From positions 51,046,001-51,110,000 of the forward strand of contig NC_091010.1 of NCBI RefSeq assembly GCF_041146395.1: DNA of 64,000 nucleotides. Direction: 5' to 3'. The translations under genes were made by a program, and so were the position numbers. This stretch comes from Eulemur rufifrons. Taxonomy: Eukaryota > Chordata > Mammalia > Primates > Lemuridae. This document shows positions 24,771 to 36,027 of this stretch, piece after piece (position 1 is the stretch's first letter; the number at the start of each line of letters is the position of its first letter). The notes beneath the pieces were generated by a model. The model was given only the letters and a program-made list of their open reading frames with translations. It did no database searches and was not told the origin of the DNA.

Positions 24771-25675
24771 CACTTCAGATAGCCCTTGCAGATGCAAAGT
24801 TCCCGGGTCCCTTGGTGTGAAGACTGAGAAGAGCAGGCTCTGACCCCATGAGCCCTACCCTGGGCGGAAGTGTCAGTGTATCAGACAAGATGTCATTGAT
24901 GTTCCTGGGAAGTGCTGGCTGGCCTGGCCGGAGGCTTATATGCTACTCTTGCTGGGTTGCAATTCAAATTCTTCATGTAGAGGGGGTGTGGGATGGGAGG
25001 GGTGGTTGAGCGAGGTGAGGAGCTCTCAGGCTTTATACAAGTGAGTCCCTGTGGGCTCCACTTAGAAGCTGAGGAATTAGCTGACTCTGGGCCCTTAGCA
25101 ACTTGCTGCCTCATCTCCTCACATTAGCCCTTTTAGCAATTGATCTTGTAAACTTTCTGAATCCGAGAAATTAAAGATGAAAAAGGGCCTATTAAATGAT
25201 TTTGCCCCAGCCCCAGACTAGGCAGAATGGCTCCCAAGAGAGGATTCCAGAGTGTCTGGTTCAGTTTAATTTTAATTGTCCCAGAGGGTCGGACTTCTTG
25301 CTCTTCCCCAGGGCAGCCCTTCGCAGGCTGACAGATACAGGTGTGAGGATGTCTCACAGGAGGCTGCTGCTATGTTCCAGGTCTGTGCATCTCATTTCTC
25401 ACTTTGTTTTCCAGGGCTTGGGCTTTTTCACATGTTACCTCTGGAATGTGTTGGGGCTTAGGGGCTTCACCTTTTTTTTTTTTCATGGGGTAGATTAAAC
25501 AACTCTATCTGTAGATAGGACCAGGTATTTTGCCAGGAGATGTGTCTACAGCGGTCTCTATGCAGGCAAAATGGGGTGGAAGGTGTAAGGTAGTAGTTGG
25601 GGTCGAGGACTGGGATTTCTTGGGAAGACCAGAAACATGAATGGCTGGCATGCATGGAGCACTGCTAAGCCTGAG
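24771..25675. other. Intronic sequence without recognised feature
   Basis: Mixed composition with a T-run at about 25471-25483. A 100-codon ORF at 25196-25498 has no domain. Confidence 0.4.
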
Positions 25676-25679
25676 CTGG

Positions 25680-25885
25680 GAGTGTCGTACTGTTATCTGG
25701 CTTAATTTTCACAACAACCCCGTGCTGTTAGTATTGCTATTATTCTCTTTCCAGAGATGAGGATTCTGAGGCCCAGAGAGGCTGGAAGCATGTCAAGGTC
25801 ATGTAGCTGTTGGGTATTGGGGCAGGATTGGAACCCAGATCTCTCTGAGTGTAGAGTGCATGCTTCACCCCACTGAACTCTGTTA
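25680..25885 (-). mobile_element. MIR, nearly full length
   Basis: 'taattttcacaacaaccccg', 'ccagagatgaggattctgag', 'gcccagagaggctggaagca' and 'ggcaggattggaacccagat', then 'gcatgcttcaccccactgaa', follow reversed MIR order. Confidence 0.8.
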
Positions 25886-26705
25886 CCACCTCATAATAAA
25901 ATGCCCTGAACCAGGTCAAAGTGAGACAGAGGCAGGAAGGGACCAGTGCTGACCTTAAAAGAAGCTGACTGGTCTTTAGATCAGCCAGGATTAGTTTTCT
26001 AAACTGGGAGGACTGGGCTTGTGGCATGAGCTCTCTGTGCAGGTTCTAGGTTTGGAGATCTGGGCAGAGTTTGCAAATCTGTGTGCACTTAGACGGTGAT
26101 CCCCTCCAGGCCTAGGCAAAGGGGGTATTTCACCGGTGTATACCCTGCTTAGAGGATGATGCCAGGCAAAAGTGGTCAGGCATGGTAGGCATACCTGGTT
26201 AATGGTGGTTTGCTCTGCAGCCCCACCTGGGATGTCCTTGGATGTTACTAAAGGAGATCTTTTTATTCATTCCATTACTTTCCTTTGGCTGCTGATGGCT
26301 GTGGGCCTGGGCATTTCCATAAGCTGCTGGTAGTTGATTTTAGAGCCCAGAATATTAGCCAGCAAGGTCAGGCTTAAGTGGGGTACTGTCTTGGGTCCTG
26401 GGACAGGAGGTGGAGGAATGAGGGTGAGAAGCATGGGGCTACTGGGTGCAGAGATCAGAGAGAGAAGTACTGCCAAGGAGGCTAGGGTTGGGGACTGCGG
26501 TGGGGGACATCAGAGAAAAATTACTTGTGTCATGATTTGTCCCTAAAGGATTTTTTGAAGGGACAGGGAACCACACACTTTTATTTTCTTCCCCCCAATG
26601 CCTTGTGTTTTCAGGATGTAGCTTGATCTGTGTGTGTGTAACTCTCTGAGAGCCATGAAGCATAGGGAAGCTTTATCTGGGTTAACTTGTGGAATCATTG
26701 GAATC
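25886..26705. other. Intronic sequence without recognised feature
   Basis: Unique-looking, moderately GC-rich. Nothing specific. Confidence 0.4.
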
Positions 26706-26890
26706 CTCTTTCTTTTCTTTTGCTACCTGAGGAATTGTGAACAAGTCACTTACATTGTCCTTCAGTAAGGACTTCTTTTTTCACATTTTCAATTTGAGGG
26801 CAATACATGCTTCATATGTTCCTTCTTAGGATTAGGTGACATAAAGAAATAAGGTGCCTGGCACAGAGTAGCTGATGAATATCTGTGGGT
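26706..26890 (+). mobile_element. MIR fossil
   Basis: 'gaacaagtcacttacattg' (core) and 'aggtgcctggcacagagtag' then 'ctgatgaatatctgtgggtc' (tail). Confidence 0.65.
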
Positions 26891-26949
26891 CATTTTCTTC
26901 GCTCTCTCTCTCTTCCTCCAGTTCAGAAAGGCAGCCTGTAGGGGCATCA

Positions 26950-27095
26950 CTGGGCGGGCTTTGGAGTCAAGTCACTCCCACCTGGGTTTGAATCAGGAAC
27001 TGCCGTTTTTTAGTTGCAATGACTTAGACAAGTCACTTGGCTCATCTGAACCTCTAGTCCCTCTTTGGTAAAATGTAGACAAAAGTAGTACATTC
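26950..27095 (+). mobile_element. MIR fossil, 5' half
   Basis: 'ggctttggagtcaagtcact', 'cacctgggtttgaatcagga' and 'gacttagacaagtcacttgg', then 'cctctttggtaaaatgtaga', follow MIR order. Confidence 0.8.
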
Positions 27096-27104
27096 CAGGA
27101 GTTT

Positions 27105-27245
27105 TGATCATTTGTTCATCAATGTAATTGAGAGTCAGTTTTGTGTTAGGAAGTAAAATTACCATGGAAGGCACAGCAGACAAGACCCCTCCCTTCAAGA
27201 AACTTACAATCTAGAGGAGGGTGTTGTTCAAATAATCACATGAAT
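27105..27245 (-). mobile_element. L2-like fragment (tentative)
   Basis: 'agacaagacccctcccttca' and 'agaaacttacaatctagagg' resemble the reversed L2-type phrase 'cagacaaaatccctgccctcatggagcttacattctagtgg'. Confidence 0.5.
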
Positions 27246-27995
27246 TATTATGAGTATTAAACAAGATAACACACACAAAACATTATGTTATTGTAGGAAC
27301 TGCCTCACCCTAAGACAGTGCATAAATGCTAGCTATCATGACATTATCCTTGGGGACACTGTGGCTACTGTCTTCTTCCTGGGGCTTCCCATGTGGTTAC
27401 AACCTGTTGCCTCATATACTTGGCTATTGTCTTCCAGGCCCATTTATAGATATGAGTTTATAAAGCAGATGCCCTTTTCTAACTATCCCACACCCAGATT
27501 CCAACCCCAATCTGGCTGTGGGATAGCCGTGAGTAAGGCTTTGCTGAGAAATGGGCCGTGAGTGTAGACTCTGGCAGGCATGTCTACACTGATACAATGT
27601 ACCAGAATGCATGCCCCTGGCAGGCCTGAGGCAACGACCAGGAAATTCTGATTTTATTCTCTTCAGAGCTGAGATACAATTAAAAATGTTACCACAGTAA
27701 TTGGCAACATCCATTAAGTTGATGAGAATTGCCCAAGGCAGCACATTTTTCCCCCTTCTGCACATTATTAGTCTATAAATACACCTGGTTCCTTTCTCTT
27801 TCTTCTCTAGAACTTCCACAAAACATCCTCCCATCCTCCCAAGCTGTCTCCTTAATGCCCTTTGCCTTTTTTAATTAACTCTCTGAATTCCTCCAGCACT
27901 TGCAGCGGGTACCACGCAGTCGCACATCTAGTTACATGTGGCCTGTGGCTTGTCTGAGAGGCAGAGTGGAGAGCCCACAGTACCGAGGGCAGCGC
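27246..27995. other. Intronic sequence, no repeat recognised
   Basis: Repeat-poor. 27421-27830 has overlapping antisense ORFs (103 and 136 codons) with no domain. See findings for a conservation check. Confidence 0.4.
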
Positions 27996-28150
27996 ACAGG
28001 CTCAGAGTCAGCAGAGCCCAGGTGCGTTTCAGCTCTGCCCTCACCTGGCTTGGGATCCTAAGTAACTCAGCTTTCCGAGTCTGCTCCTCTGTGGAGTGAG
28101 AGCAATGATGTCTACCTCCCAGGATGAAGGCCGTGAACCTTAGGTGCTGA
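27996..28150 (+). mobile_element. MIR-like fragment
   Basis: 'ctaagtaactcagctttccg', 'agtctgctcctctgtggagt' and 'caatgatgtctacctcccag' follow the MIR core-to-3' order with many substitutions. Confidence 0.5.
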
Positions 28151-28853
28151 CATGAACGTGTTCTGTGAGCTGCCAAGTGCTGGGACCTCCTGCACGTTGG
28201 TCCCTAGCACGCAGCTCTTTCACTGCCCTGCTCCGTCTTCTGGTCCCCACTGAGGGGCAGGTGCGGTGGGTTCTGGCAGCACTGGGATGTTCAGGGAAGC
28301 CCTGTCCTGATGGGCGTGGGCCCTGCTGGTGAGGAGCCACCCCTGGGGCTGCGCAAGCAGGAAGCTGCTCTTCCTTCTGATGCACTCACTCGATTAGGAA
28401 AGCCCCCCCCACAGTTCCCTCCCCTGCCTTCCTTCTGGTACCAGACACGCAGTAGGTGCTCAGTACCTGTGTGTGGATAAGTGGAATGGATGATTTAGCT
28501 TGTTTGGTGACCCTCCCAGAAGAGACCCTGTACTGTGATGATGGGGATGATAGAAAGATGCTCCTTCTCAATCCATGTTTTTCTAGAAGTTCTTGCCAAT
28601 CAAAATACCTCCCTCTGCTCTGCTTACCTGGCAGAGTTTAGATGGTTTGGGACATGTCAGTGTGCAAATGTTCTGTTCTGAGTCTTCATGGTCATTCTCT
28701 GGCTTCGTTCCACCCGACTGGCCGTGGGTGACTCAGTCCCCAGCATCAGGAGGCAGTTGGTGAATGATAAAGTGAGAGGATCACAGAGCATCACTGTTTA
28801 GAAGCGGCACATACTCCAAATTGTCATATTTTAAGCACATCCCATAAACTGAA
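28151..28853. other. GC-richer intronic sequence, no feature
   Basis: 28150-28450 is GC-rich but CpG-poor, and so is not a CpG island by eye. There is a C-run at about 28405-28412. Confidence 0.4.
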
Positions 28854-28887
28854 CTATATATATATGTGTGTGTGCATATATATATAC
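28854..28887 (+). repeat. Compound (TA)n(TG)n(CATA)n microsatellite
   Basis: Alternating TA, then TG, then CATATATATATA, read directly. Confidence 0.9.
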
Positions 28888-29129
28888 CAAAATTTTCAAA
28901 AGCATAGACTTTTCTAAATGAGCTAGTTTACATAAAGTTTACCTTATTATAGATTCATTTTAAAAGAAATAGAATGAGTACACCTTCAGAAACATAAGAA
29001 TTTGTCTAACAGTGCAACTGAAATAGAGGGATGTTGTAGAATTTAGTTTACAGGAACCAATTTATCATTCCTAGCATGGTGGCTTTTCACTGTCTCCAAG
29101 TTGTTCCGTATTCTGTCTCCAGAGTGATC

Positions 29130-29345
29130 TCTCACGACTCCTGCCCACGTACCCCACCTTGGCAGCACGCCTGTTCACACCACCGTGCTTTGGATCCTGT
29201 CTCTTCTCCCTGACTTTTAATCGCAAACATTCCTCAAGCCTAGCCCCGGTCCTCCCATCTCTGTGGGGCCCTTCTGGATGCACTACACCATCCCAACAGG
29301 GCTGCAAGCTCTTTGAAGGCCCCTTTATGTGTCACTCCTAAGTAC
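29130..29345 (+). mobile_element. L2-like fragment
   Basis: 'cattcctcaagcctagcccc', 'ctgtggggcccttctggatg' and 'gggctgcaagctctttgaag' parallel L2 forward text ('gtctagaatgt..aagctccatgagggcagg'). Confidence 0.5.
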
Positions 29346-29988
29346 CTGTTAAAGGAATAGTGTATGCTCAGGAGGTAGGTAATGGGATCTAAGAGAGGAC
29401 ATTCCTAAATCAAATGACTAGGAACAAGGACTCGGCTCATTTTCTACAACCACTCTGCTAACGTGGCAATGCACTTGGTCGGTGGAATAGGATTAATAGG
29501 TCTTCTGTGAGCAACAGTTGTCCTTTTTAGGCTGTGTCATGTAACATGATCTTGCTTAGAATTTTGCTAACCGTTCACTGGAGCTATGCCAGGCTGTAGC
29601 CCACACAAATGCAGTACACAAATGGAGCGTATGGTAGGCTGTTTGGCAACTCCGTGAGTGTTCGCACGTAGTAGGTATTCAGTATTTGCCAAGGGATTCT
29701 GGTCTTATTCCTAACAGAGCAGTTGCCTTTAGGTAAATTCATGGATTTTAATTGCATTAACACAATCATAAAATTCCCAGTAACCAAAGCTCAGCTTAAA
29801 ATTACTACTGCCAGCATGTACCATGGTATTGGCTGTGGTTCACTGAGATTCTTCAGTTGTGTTGAACTTCCTTATCTGCTGGGAGCGACTCTTGACATGT
29901 CTGTGCTTTGTTTTGAGAATATTTCATGTGACTGCTGGATATGGTTCTAGCCACCCTGAATTTATAAAGGTATTAGATTAAATTTGAC
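29346..29988. other. Intronic sequence without recognised feature
   Basis: Unique-looking, AT-rich towards its 3' end. Confidence 0.4.
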
Positions 29989-30050
29989 CCCTTCCTTCCT
30001 TCCCTTCCCTCTCCTTCCTTCCTTCCTTCCTTCCTTCTTTCCTTCCTTCC
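29989..30050 (+). repeat. (CCTT)n polypyrimidine microsatellite
   Basis: About 62 bp of CCTTC/CTTC units with one CCCT interruption, entirely pyrimidine. Confidence 0.95.
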
Positions 30051-31129
30051 TATTATGTTATACTTGTGACTAGTATAAACTTATGTCTTTTTTAATAAAT
30101 TAAGTAAAAGTTATGTGAAAAATACTTAGTCTACCATATGAGATGCACTCCAATATTTTCTATTCTAGTCTCTTATATTTTATAAAAACATATTTGGGCT
30201 GTGATCACAAAATATGTTTCATGGCATACTAATGGGTCACAGCCCCATAGTTTGAAAAACACTGATTTACTCAGTAGGCCTTTTAATGTACTGAGAGGAC
30301 CAGAAGGATGAGGGGATAATAACTATCCAAGTGTCATTTAGGTCCTGCATATGCTGAACAATTTCATAGGGGGTATATTGGTAATGACTTTCTGGTTGCA
30401 AGAAGGTAACTTAAATTAAAGAGAGAGAGAGAGAGGGGAGAAAGAAGGGGGGTAGGGAGAGAGGATTATAAGGATCCAAGAGAAGAAATATATCGTTAGA
30501 CTTCAGGAAGAAGCATATCCCAGAATCTCTTAGAGCGCTCTCTTATCTCTGCTTCTCTCTTCCGTCTGGCAGACCAGCTTAAGATGGCCAAGAGGAGTGG
30601 CTCCAAATCTCATGTGACAGTCTCTCAAACAAATTGCAAAGTCTGGGTGGTGGATCTCTTTGACCCAGCTTGGGTTGGGGGTCTATCCTGAGTCACTGAG
30701 CTGCAGGCAAGGGGCAGGGCACATGTCACAGATGTGGGTGTGGGGTCTGCATCTAAAACTGTGCATCTGGGGCTGGGGAGCAGTTGACAGAGGCGGGGGC
30801 AGTACCTGCCGTGCGGGAGGAAAGCTCCCTCAGTGCCCACCGGAGGAGCAGTGTTGCTCTGAGCTGGATGCCAGCCCCGAGTTTCTGCTGCCCCAGCGTT
30901 TTCGTGGGATGATCACATTTGTCAAGCAAATCACAGATGACTGTGTTTGACAGATCCAATATTGCTTTGAGGATAAATGGTGAAAATAGCAGCATAATAA
31001 TATAAAATGAAGACTTTATTCACTTAATTGCCTGGAGATTAATTAAATGAATGAAATCTGTTTCGCCATATTATGGAACTATTTTCAACATTTATCCTAA
31101 ACATACTGCTGGGGTTATTATTATTCTCC
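30051..31129. other. Intronic sequence; (GA)n at 30420-30436
   Basis: Contains a short GA run and a purine-rich tail to about 30465. Otherwise no repeat recognised. 31000-31100 is AT-rich with TTAATTAAA cores (findings). Confidence 0.45.
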
Positions 31130-31285
31130 TCATTCATGTGTTTATTCATCTACTCAACAGATAGTTAATAAATGCAGAGCGAGGCACAGTGCTAGGCACT
31201 AGTGGGAAACGTAATTTAATCAGATCTAGAGATCTGTCTTTAAGGACAGTGCAATCAAAGAGGAGAAAAATATCATGTGCACAAA
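31130..31285 (-). mobile_element. L2-like fragment
   Basis: 'ttattcatctactcaacaga' and 'gaggcacagtgctaggcact' follow reversed L2-type 3' text. Confidence 0.55.
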
Positions 31286-31289
31286 TAAC

Positions 31290-31530
31290 TGGAGGCCAAG
31301 AAAGACAGACTGTGTTTGAATCCAGTCCCCATCTCTTACTCTATATCAGTGGCTAGACAGTTGGACATCTCAAAATCTCCATTCCTCATCTGAAAAAAAA
31401 AAAGAAAAGAAAAAAGATTATACTGCTGATATCAAAGTTTGAGGATTAAATGAGGTATGTATAATGATAGTAAAATTTTTGGTACATTAAGAGGTAAGTG
31501 TTCAATAAATATTAGCTATACTTAAGGTAA
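31290..31530 (+). mobile_element. MIR, nearly full length
   Basis: 'gacagactgtgtttgaatcc', 'catctcttactctatatcag', 'ccattcctcatctgaaaaaa', 'gaggattaaatgaggtatgt' and 'aagtgttcaataaatattag' follow MIR order. An A-rich run at about 31391-31413 interrupts it. Confidence 0.75.
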
Positions 31531-31599
31531 TGTGATCACTGTCTTAGTAAGCATGGCGTGGTGTAAAGTGATAATGCATGTCTCTCTCTCTCTTTGAAA

Positions 31600-31800
31600 T
31601 GGTTTACATGCATTTAATTCATTTAGTTCTCATCAAAACAGTGATAAAGCCCCTATGATTGTCTTCCCATTGTGCAGATGAAAACGTTTGAGGCATAGAG
31701 AGGCTAAGCAAATTGCCTATGATCCTGCAATTTGTAAGTGATGGAGCCAAGATTCTAACCCAGGGTTTGACTCCAGAATTTATGTTTTTACCTACATCAC
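31600..31800 (-). mobile_element. MIR, reversed
   Basis: 'tttaattcatttagttctca', 'ccattgtgcagatgaaaacg', 'ggcatagagaggctaagcaa' and 'ggagccaagattctaaccca' follow reversed MIR order. Confidence 0.8.
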
Positions 31801-31857
31801 TGACCCGTGGAAAACAGAGGTTGTTACAATCTGAAGTTTTGTTTTCAGCTTTAATAA

Positions 31858-32236
31858 ATGATTCTCAACTCTGACTGTATATTCTTATCACCTGGGAGAA
31901 TCTATTACAAAAGCCTTTGATTCCTGGACTTTACTACAGGCTAGTCGTTCTCAAAGTATGACTCCTGACCACTGTCATTATGTCATCTGTGCATTTCCCA
32001 AGAAAGCAAATTCTTGGGCCCCACTCAGATCCCGTGAATCAGAAAGCCTGAGGTGGAACCCGGCATCTCTGTTTTAACAAGGCCCCCAGGAGATTCAGAT
32101 GCTACTGAAATCAGAATCAGAAGGAGAGAACCATTGTTTCCAACCAGTGAAGCCAGAATTTCTGGGAATAGGGCCCATGCATTGGTATTTAGTATTTTTA
32201 GAAAGTTCCCAAAGTGATTCCAATATTCACTGTGAG
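31858..32236 (+). mobile_element. Nested hAT fossils: outer MER20-like copy split by a second hAT element
   Basis: Outer element, left part 31858-31943: 'gattctcaactctgactgta' then 'tatcacctgggagaatctat'. Inserted element about 31944-32145: 'gttctcaaagtatgactcct', 'cttgggccccactcagatcc', 'ctctgttttaacaaggcccc' and 'gagagaaccattg'. Outer element resumes at about 32150: 'ccagaatttctgggaatagg', 'cccatgcattggtatttagt' and 'cccaaagtgattcc'. The outer halves join in the expected order of a MER20-type element. Boundaries are approximate and no clean 8-bp duplication was read. Confidence 0.65.
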
Positions 32237-32582
32237 TCAGGAGCTTCTGTGGAAAGTAGATATTGACCTAGGCCATAAGTGGGGGGGTTTGGAGAGTGGA
32301 TTAGAACGAGTGTTCTGATGAAGAGGCAGCTGAGCAAAGACATTAAGGGGGAGAAGGTTTGGGGTGTGAATTGGAGAGATACGTTGAGCTGCAGCAGAAT
32401 GATAGTCAATAATAATGTATATTTCAAAATAACAAAGAGTAAATTTCAAATGTCTCGCCACAAAAAATGTTAGGTGATCAATATGTTCATCAGCTTGATT
32501 TAATCATTCCACATGATAAAGATACAGGATACCGAAACATCACATTTTATCCCATAAATGTATACAATTATGATTCATCAGT
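32237..32582. other. Intronic sequence without recognised feature
   Basis: AT-rich, with a G-run at about 32281-32287. Nothing else. Confidence 0.4.
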
Positions 32583-32657
32583 ATAAAATATTATTTTATA
32601 ATTTAATTTATTATTAATATTTTATTAATATTAATAAAATATTATTTTATAATTTAA
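32583..32657 (+). repeat. AT-only tract with exact 24-bp direct repeat, 51 bp apart
   Basis: 32583-32606 and 32634-32657 are identical 24-mers of A and T only. The spacer (32607-32633) is itself made of ATTAATATTTTATTAATATT-type inverted units. The whole stretch has no G or C, so it should be easily melted or cruciform-forming. Confidence 0.95.
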
Positions 32658-33564
32658 ATATCTAGCTAATCAGTTTTTGGGGCATTTGTACTCTGATCTT
32701 ATTAATATTTGACGTTCACTATCTTCCTCATGCATACCTCAACATTCAGTTTTCTTATTTCTGGGGAAATTTTTGCCCTGGGATTCATACCCACAAATAG
32801 AGAAAAACATACAAGACCTTGGCCCTGCCAGTCCTTCACAACAGCCAAGGAGTGACTGAGTCTGAAGTTCCAAATTGGATTCTAGGGCCGCTGACACAAA
32901 CTAGATGTGTCTTTGGACACTTGCGAAGGCTCAGTTTTCTGATCTTTGAAATGCTGGGGTTGAGTGAGACTGTGACGTTTTGAAGGCTGGTGCCCATAGC
33001 TCTGTCAGTGCCTTTTGTGTCCGGATGAGCTGTCACGGTTCCCAGGAAGTTCCTGTCTGACCTATTTCAGGGGCTGGGACTTGGAGACTGTCTGCACAGA
33101 GGGTTCGTTGCTAAAAATAAGTTTGACATCCCTTGAACTTTTTCAGGTGCTTCTCTCAGTGCCGTCTTGGAGTATATGGTTCTAGGAACCGATTTCAGTT
33201 TCTTTCTAGAGGTTTGTCTAGGGTTCCCTATTTCCTTTTGTGCCCTGTGTCCTTGGTCTTTGCTCAGAACTCAGAAGGGCTCCCAATTTTGGAGAATTAT
33301 CATCTACCTCAGTTTCAGATGATCCTGTGCTATTATTGGGCTCACTAATTGTTATCAAATTAATGACAAATACCCCAGAAGGGAACGGCCTCACTCATTA
33401 TTCAGGTCTGCGTTAGCTTTTTTTCCTTTTTCAGCACCAGGTGAGCAATGTACAAGAGAGACATTATCTGGGGCACAGGCAGGAAAGTGAGATCTCTTTT
33501 GGACATAAGAAGGGTTTGTCTTTGAGACCCAGGCTTCCTTATGAAGTTTGTCTGACTGAAGGAA
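32658..33564. other. Intronic sequence without recognised feature
   Basis: Unique-looking. Nothing specific. Confidence 0.4.
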
Positions 33565-33690
33565 AGTGTTGTGATCATTCATTCAACAAATATTTACTGA
33601 TACTCTACCATGTGCCAAGCATTGTGATCAAACTCAAATTGATACCCTATCTAGTAAAAGCCTATGAGGTCAAAGGTTGTGTCTAATAGG
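33565..33690 (-). mobile_element. L2-like fragment
   Basis: 'cattcattcaacaaatattt' followed by 'actgatactctaccatgtgc' and 'caagcattgtgatcaaac' is the reversed L2-type 3' end. Confidence 0.65.
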
Positions 33691-34009
33691 GAAATAAAGG
33701 TAAGTGCAATCCAGTGCAAGGATGTCTCCGTGAGAGAGGAGACCAGAGTGTGATAGGAGCTATTATCAAAAGTTGGTTTGCAGAATTTGTGATGTACAAT
33801 CAGTCTAGAGAGGGAGACGATGCCTAACCTGAACTCCTAACTGAACACCAGCAGAAGCTTTTCATATCTAGTGCCTAGAACAACGTTATCATTCTTAGAC
33901 ACTCAAAAAATGTAGAACTGAGGTATAAGGGACAGAAGAAGGCAGGCAGGAAGGCAGATTAGTTTATCCTGTCCTTCAAATAAAAACGAATACTCTAATA
34001 GTTAAAATT
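33691..34009. other. Intronic sequence without recognised feature
   Basis: Unique-looking. Nothing specific. Confidence 0.35.
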
Positions 34010-34140
34010 TAAAGAATGCTTTCTATGTGTCAGGCTCTATTCTAAGCGATCATTACTTAGCTCATTTAATCCTTCTAACACCCTCGAGGAGGTATTATGA
34101 TATTCCTATTTCACAGATGGGGAAAATAAAAATCATGGTC
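34010..34140 (-). mobile_element. MIR, reversed, 3' half
   Basis: 'tttctatgtgtcaggctcta', 'ttctaagcgatcattactta', 'gctcatttaatccttctaac' and 'tatttcacagatggggaaaa' follow reversed MIR order. Confidence 0.85.
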
Positions 34141-35250
34141 AGCCTATATGTGCAAATGTGATGGAGAGTTTGCACAAAAGGGCCTGATCCTAGTTCCCTT
34201 CTTGAAGAAGACTGGAAAGATCTACCAAAAAACATTAGTTTTTTTTCTCCAATCATGAGTGTTAGATTTCAGAAAATCCCTGTGGTAGAAGAATTCATGA
34301 TTGAGGAATTTTAAAACATGCATAAGGGTTTTCATAGATTTATACCTGACATTGATACCTTAATTTTATTTTGCCCTATAAAATTTTGTTTTATGGTCAC
34401 TTATTTAATACCAGGAATTCAGCATAACTAAATAAAGGCACTGTTGATGACCTGTTTACATTTTGCATTAGTATTAATAAAAATAATAATACATACTGAT
34501 ACAATTTCTCTTTACCCTCTGATGCTTTCTAGAAACTTTCCAGGAGATTTTTTTTCATGCAGTTTTAATAGGATTCTTGCAAATCCATCTTTGCTTTGTT
34601 GCAAACACTGAGCATGGGGAGATTTGCGTGTTCCGTGGCTAGATCTGCACTGGCTAGCTCTGTTCCTGGCTGTCTGGTTCACCCTGGACTAACTTTGTTC
34701 CTGGAAATGTGAAGGAACTCGGATGCTTGAGAAGGAATTGGTGCTGGAGCAGTTTTTAACTTGCTTGGCATATCTGAGCAGGCATGCCTCTCGTCCCCTC
34801 CCTAACACCCGTGGCAACGTCATGGTCCCTCTTACACACATCTCAGCTTATTCCATTTTCACAGACCTCAAAAAAGTCAAGCCCAAGCCTCAAATTTTCT
34901 TTTCTTCAACTGTGTTTAATTTTTCTTAAGATCTCTTTGCAAAAAATCTCCATTCACTATTCCTCTACCATTGGCCCAAGTTCCTTTTTCTCTTCCCAAC
35001 ATTTCCTTCTTACCTATTATCATCAATACACTTCCAGTTCATGTAGTCTAGTCTAGAAACAAATTTTCTGCAATATTGAAAATGTATGCAGAATGCATTT
35101 ATATTTCTTACCATGCTGCTTTGAAGGGACTTACACATGGAGGGAGGGAGGCAGTGGTTATGATCCTTGAATCTGGGAGAGATGGCTGTGCACAAATCCT
35201 ATCTTTCTCTCGCCAGGAGAGGCAGCTTACAGGAGAAGTTAAACTTGTTG
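34141..35250. other. Intronic sequence without recognised feature
   Basis: AT-rich at 34250-34510. The rest is mixed. No coding signal. Confidence 0.4.
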
Positions 35251-35254
35251 CTGA

Positions 35255-35475
35255 AAGCCACCTGCCTGGCTCAAGTCCTAGTTTTGCTACTTCCTAACTA
35301 CATGACTTTAGGCAAATTGCTTAAGCTCTCAATGCCTGATTGTGCCCTTTTAAAATAGGGAAAAAGAATGATTCCCAACTCATAGAGTTGATGTGAGGGT
35401 TAAATGAGGTCAGCCTTTACATTTAAAATAGCCCCTGACACGAGGTGTACTCTCAATATCTATGAATTGTTATTA
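35255..35475 (+). mobile_element. MIR, nearly full length
   Basis: 'cctggctcaagtcctagttt', 'gctacttcctaactacatga', 'ctttaggcaaattgcttaag', 'gttgatgtgagggttaaatg' and 'gaggtgtactctcaatatct' follow MIR order. Confidence 0.85.
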
Positions 35476-35665
35476 TCATGTGACTTTAGGCACACTGCTT
35501 AATCTCCCTTAGTAGGCACATCTTACCAGAGGAAAATTAGATAAATGGTACCTTCTTTAAAAACTCATTTTGAGGATTAATTAAGAAAATGCTTATAAAC
35601 ACTAAACACAATGCCTGATGCAGGCATGGTCTCAATACCCATTAGCATTTATCATCATTATTATG
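35476..35665 (+). mobile_element. Second MIR, directly adjacent and same orientation
   Basis: 'catgtgactttaggcacact', 'gcttaatctcccttagtagg', 'tttgaggattaattaagaaa' and 'aatgcctgatgcaggcatgg', then 'tctcaatacccattagcatt', repeat the MIR core-to-tail order straight after the first copy. Confidence 0.75.
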
Positions 35666-36027
35666 TGCACTTTTCCAAACATTTCTTCAAGTTTATCCCT
35701 TACAACTTCTACCCCGCCTCCAAAAAATCAGTAGATATTTGCATCTTGTCTGTCTTTGCTTGCTGTATTTGTGTGTACTTTCCTTACATTGAGTTTCGAG
35801 AAGTAGGGACTTGGGGCTTTGAGATTAGGAACCTGATTGTGTCCACTGATGAGTGTCAGGCAGTTTCCTGGTGAGCTGGTGGCCTAGAATGGCAGTAGTT
35901 TGTGGGCTTCTCAGCAGTGTTAGTTGGTGTTTGCACTAGGCGAGGAAGTGTGGATCCCGAATGCCTGTTTTTGCTGCTTTGTTATCAGGGGAGGCTCAGA
36001 GTGCACGCATCAGTGAAATGTGCATCG
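35666..36027. other. Intronic sequence without recognised feature
   Basis: Unique-looking. Nothing specific. Confidence 0.35.

Noticed and set aside
28150..28450. Possible CpG island or promoter in a GC-richer stretch
   Set aside because: Few CpG dinucleotides by eye and no exon or start signals nearby.
29989..30050. Possible CRISPR-like short repeats at (CCTT)n and other tandem runs
   Set aside because: Four-base microsatellite without spacers, in a mammalian genome.
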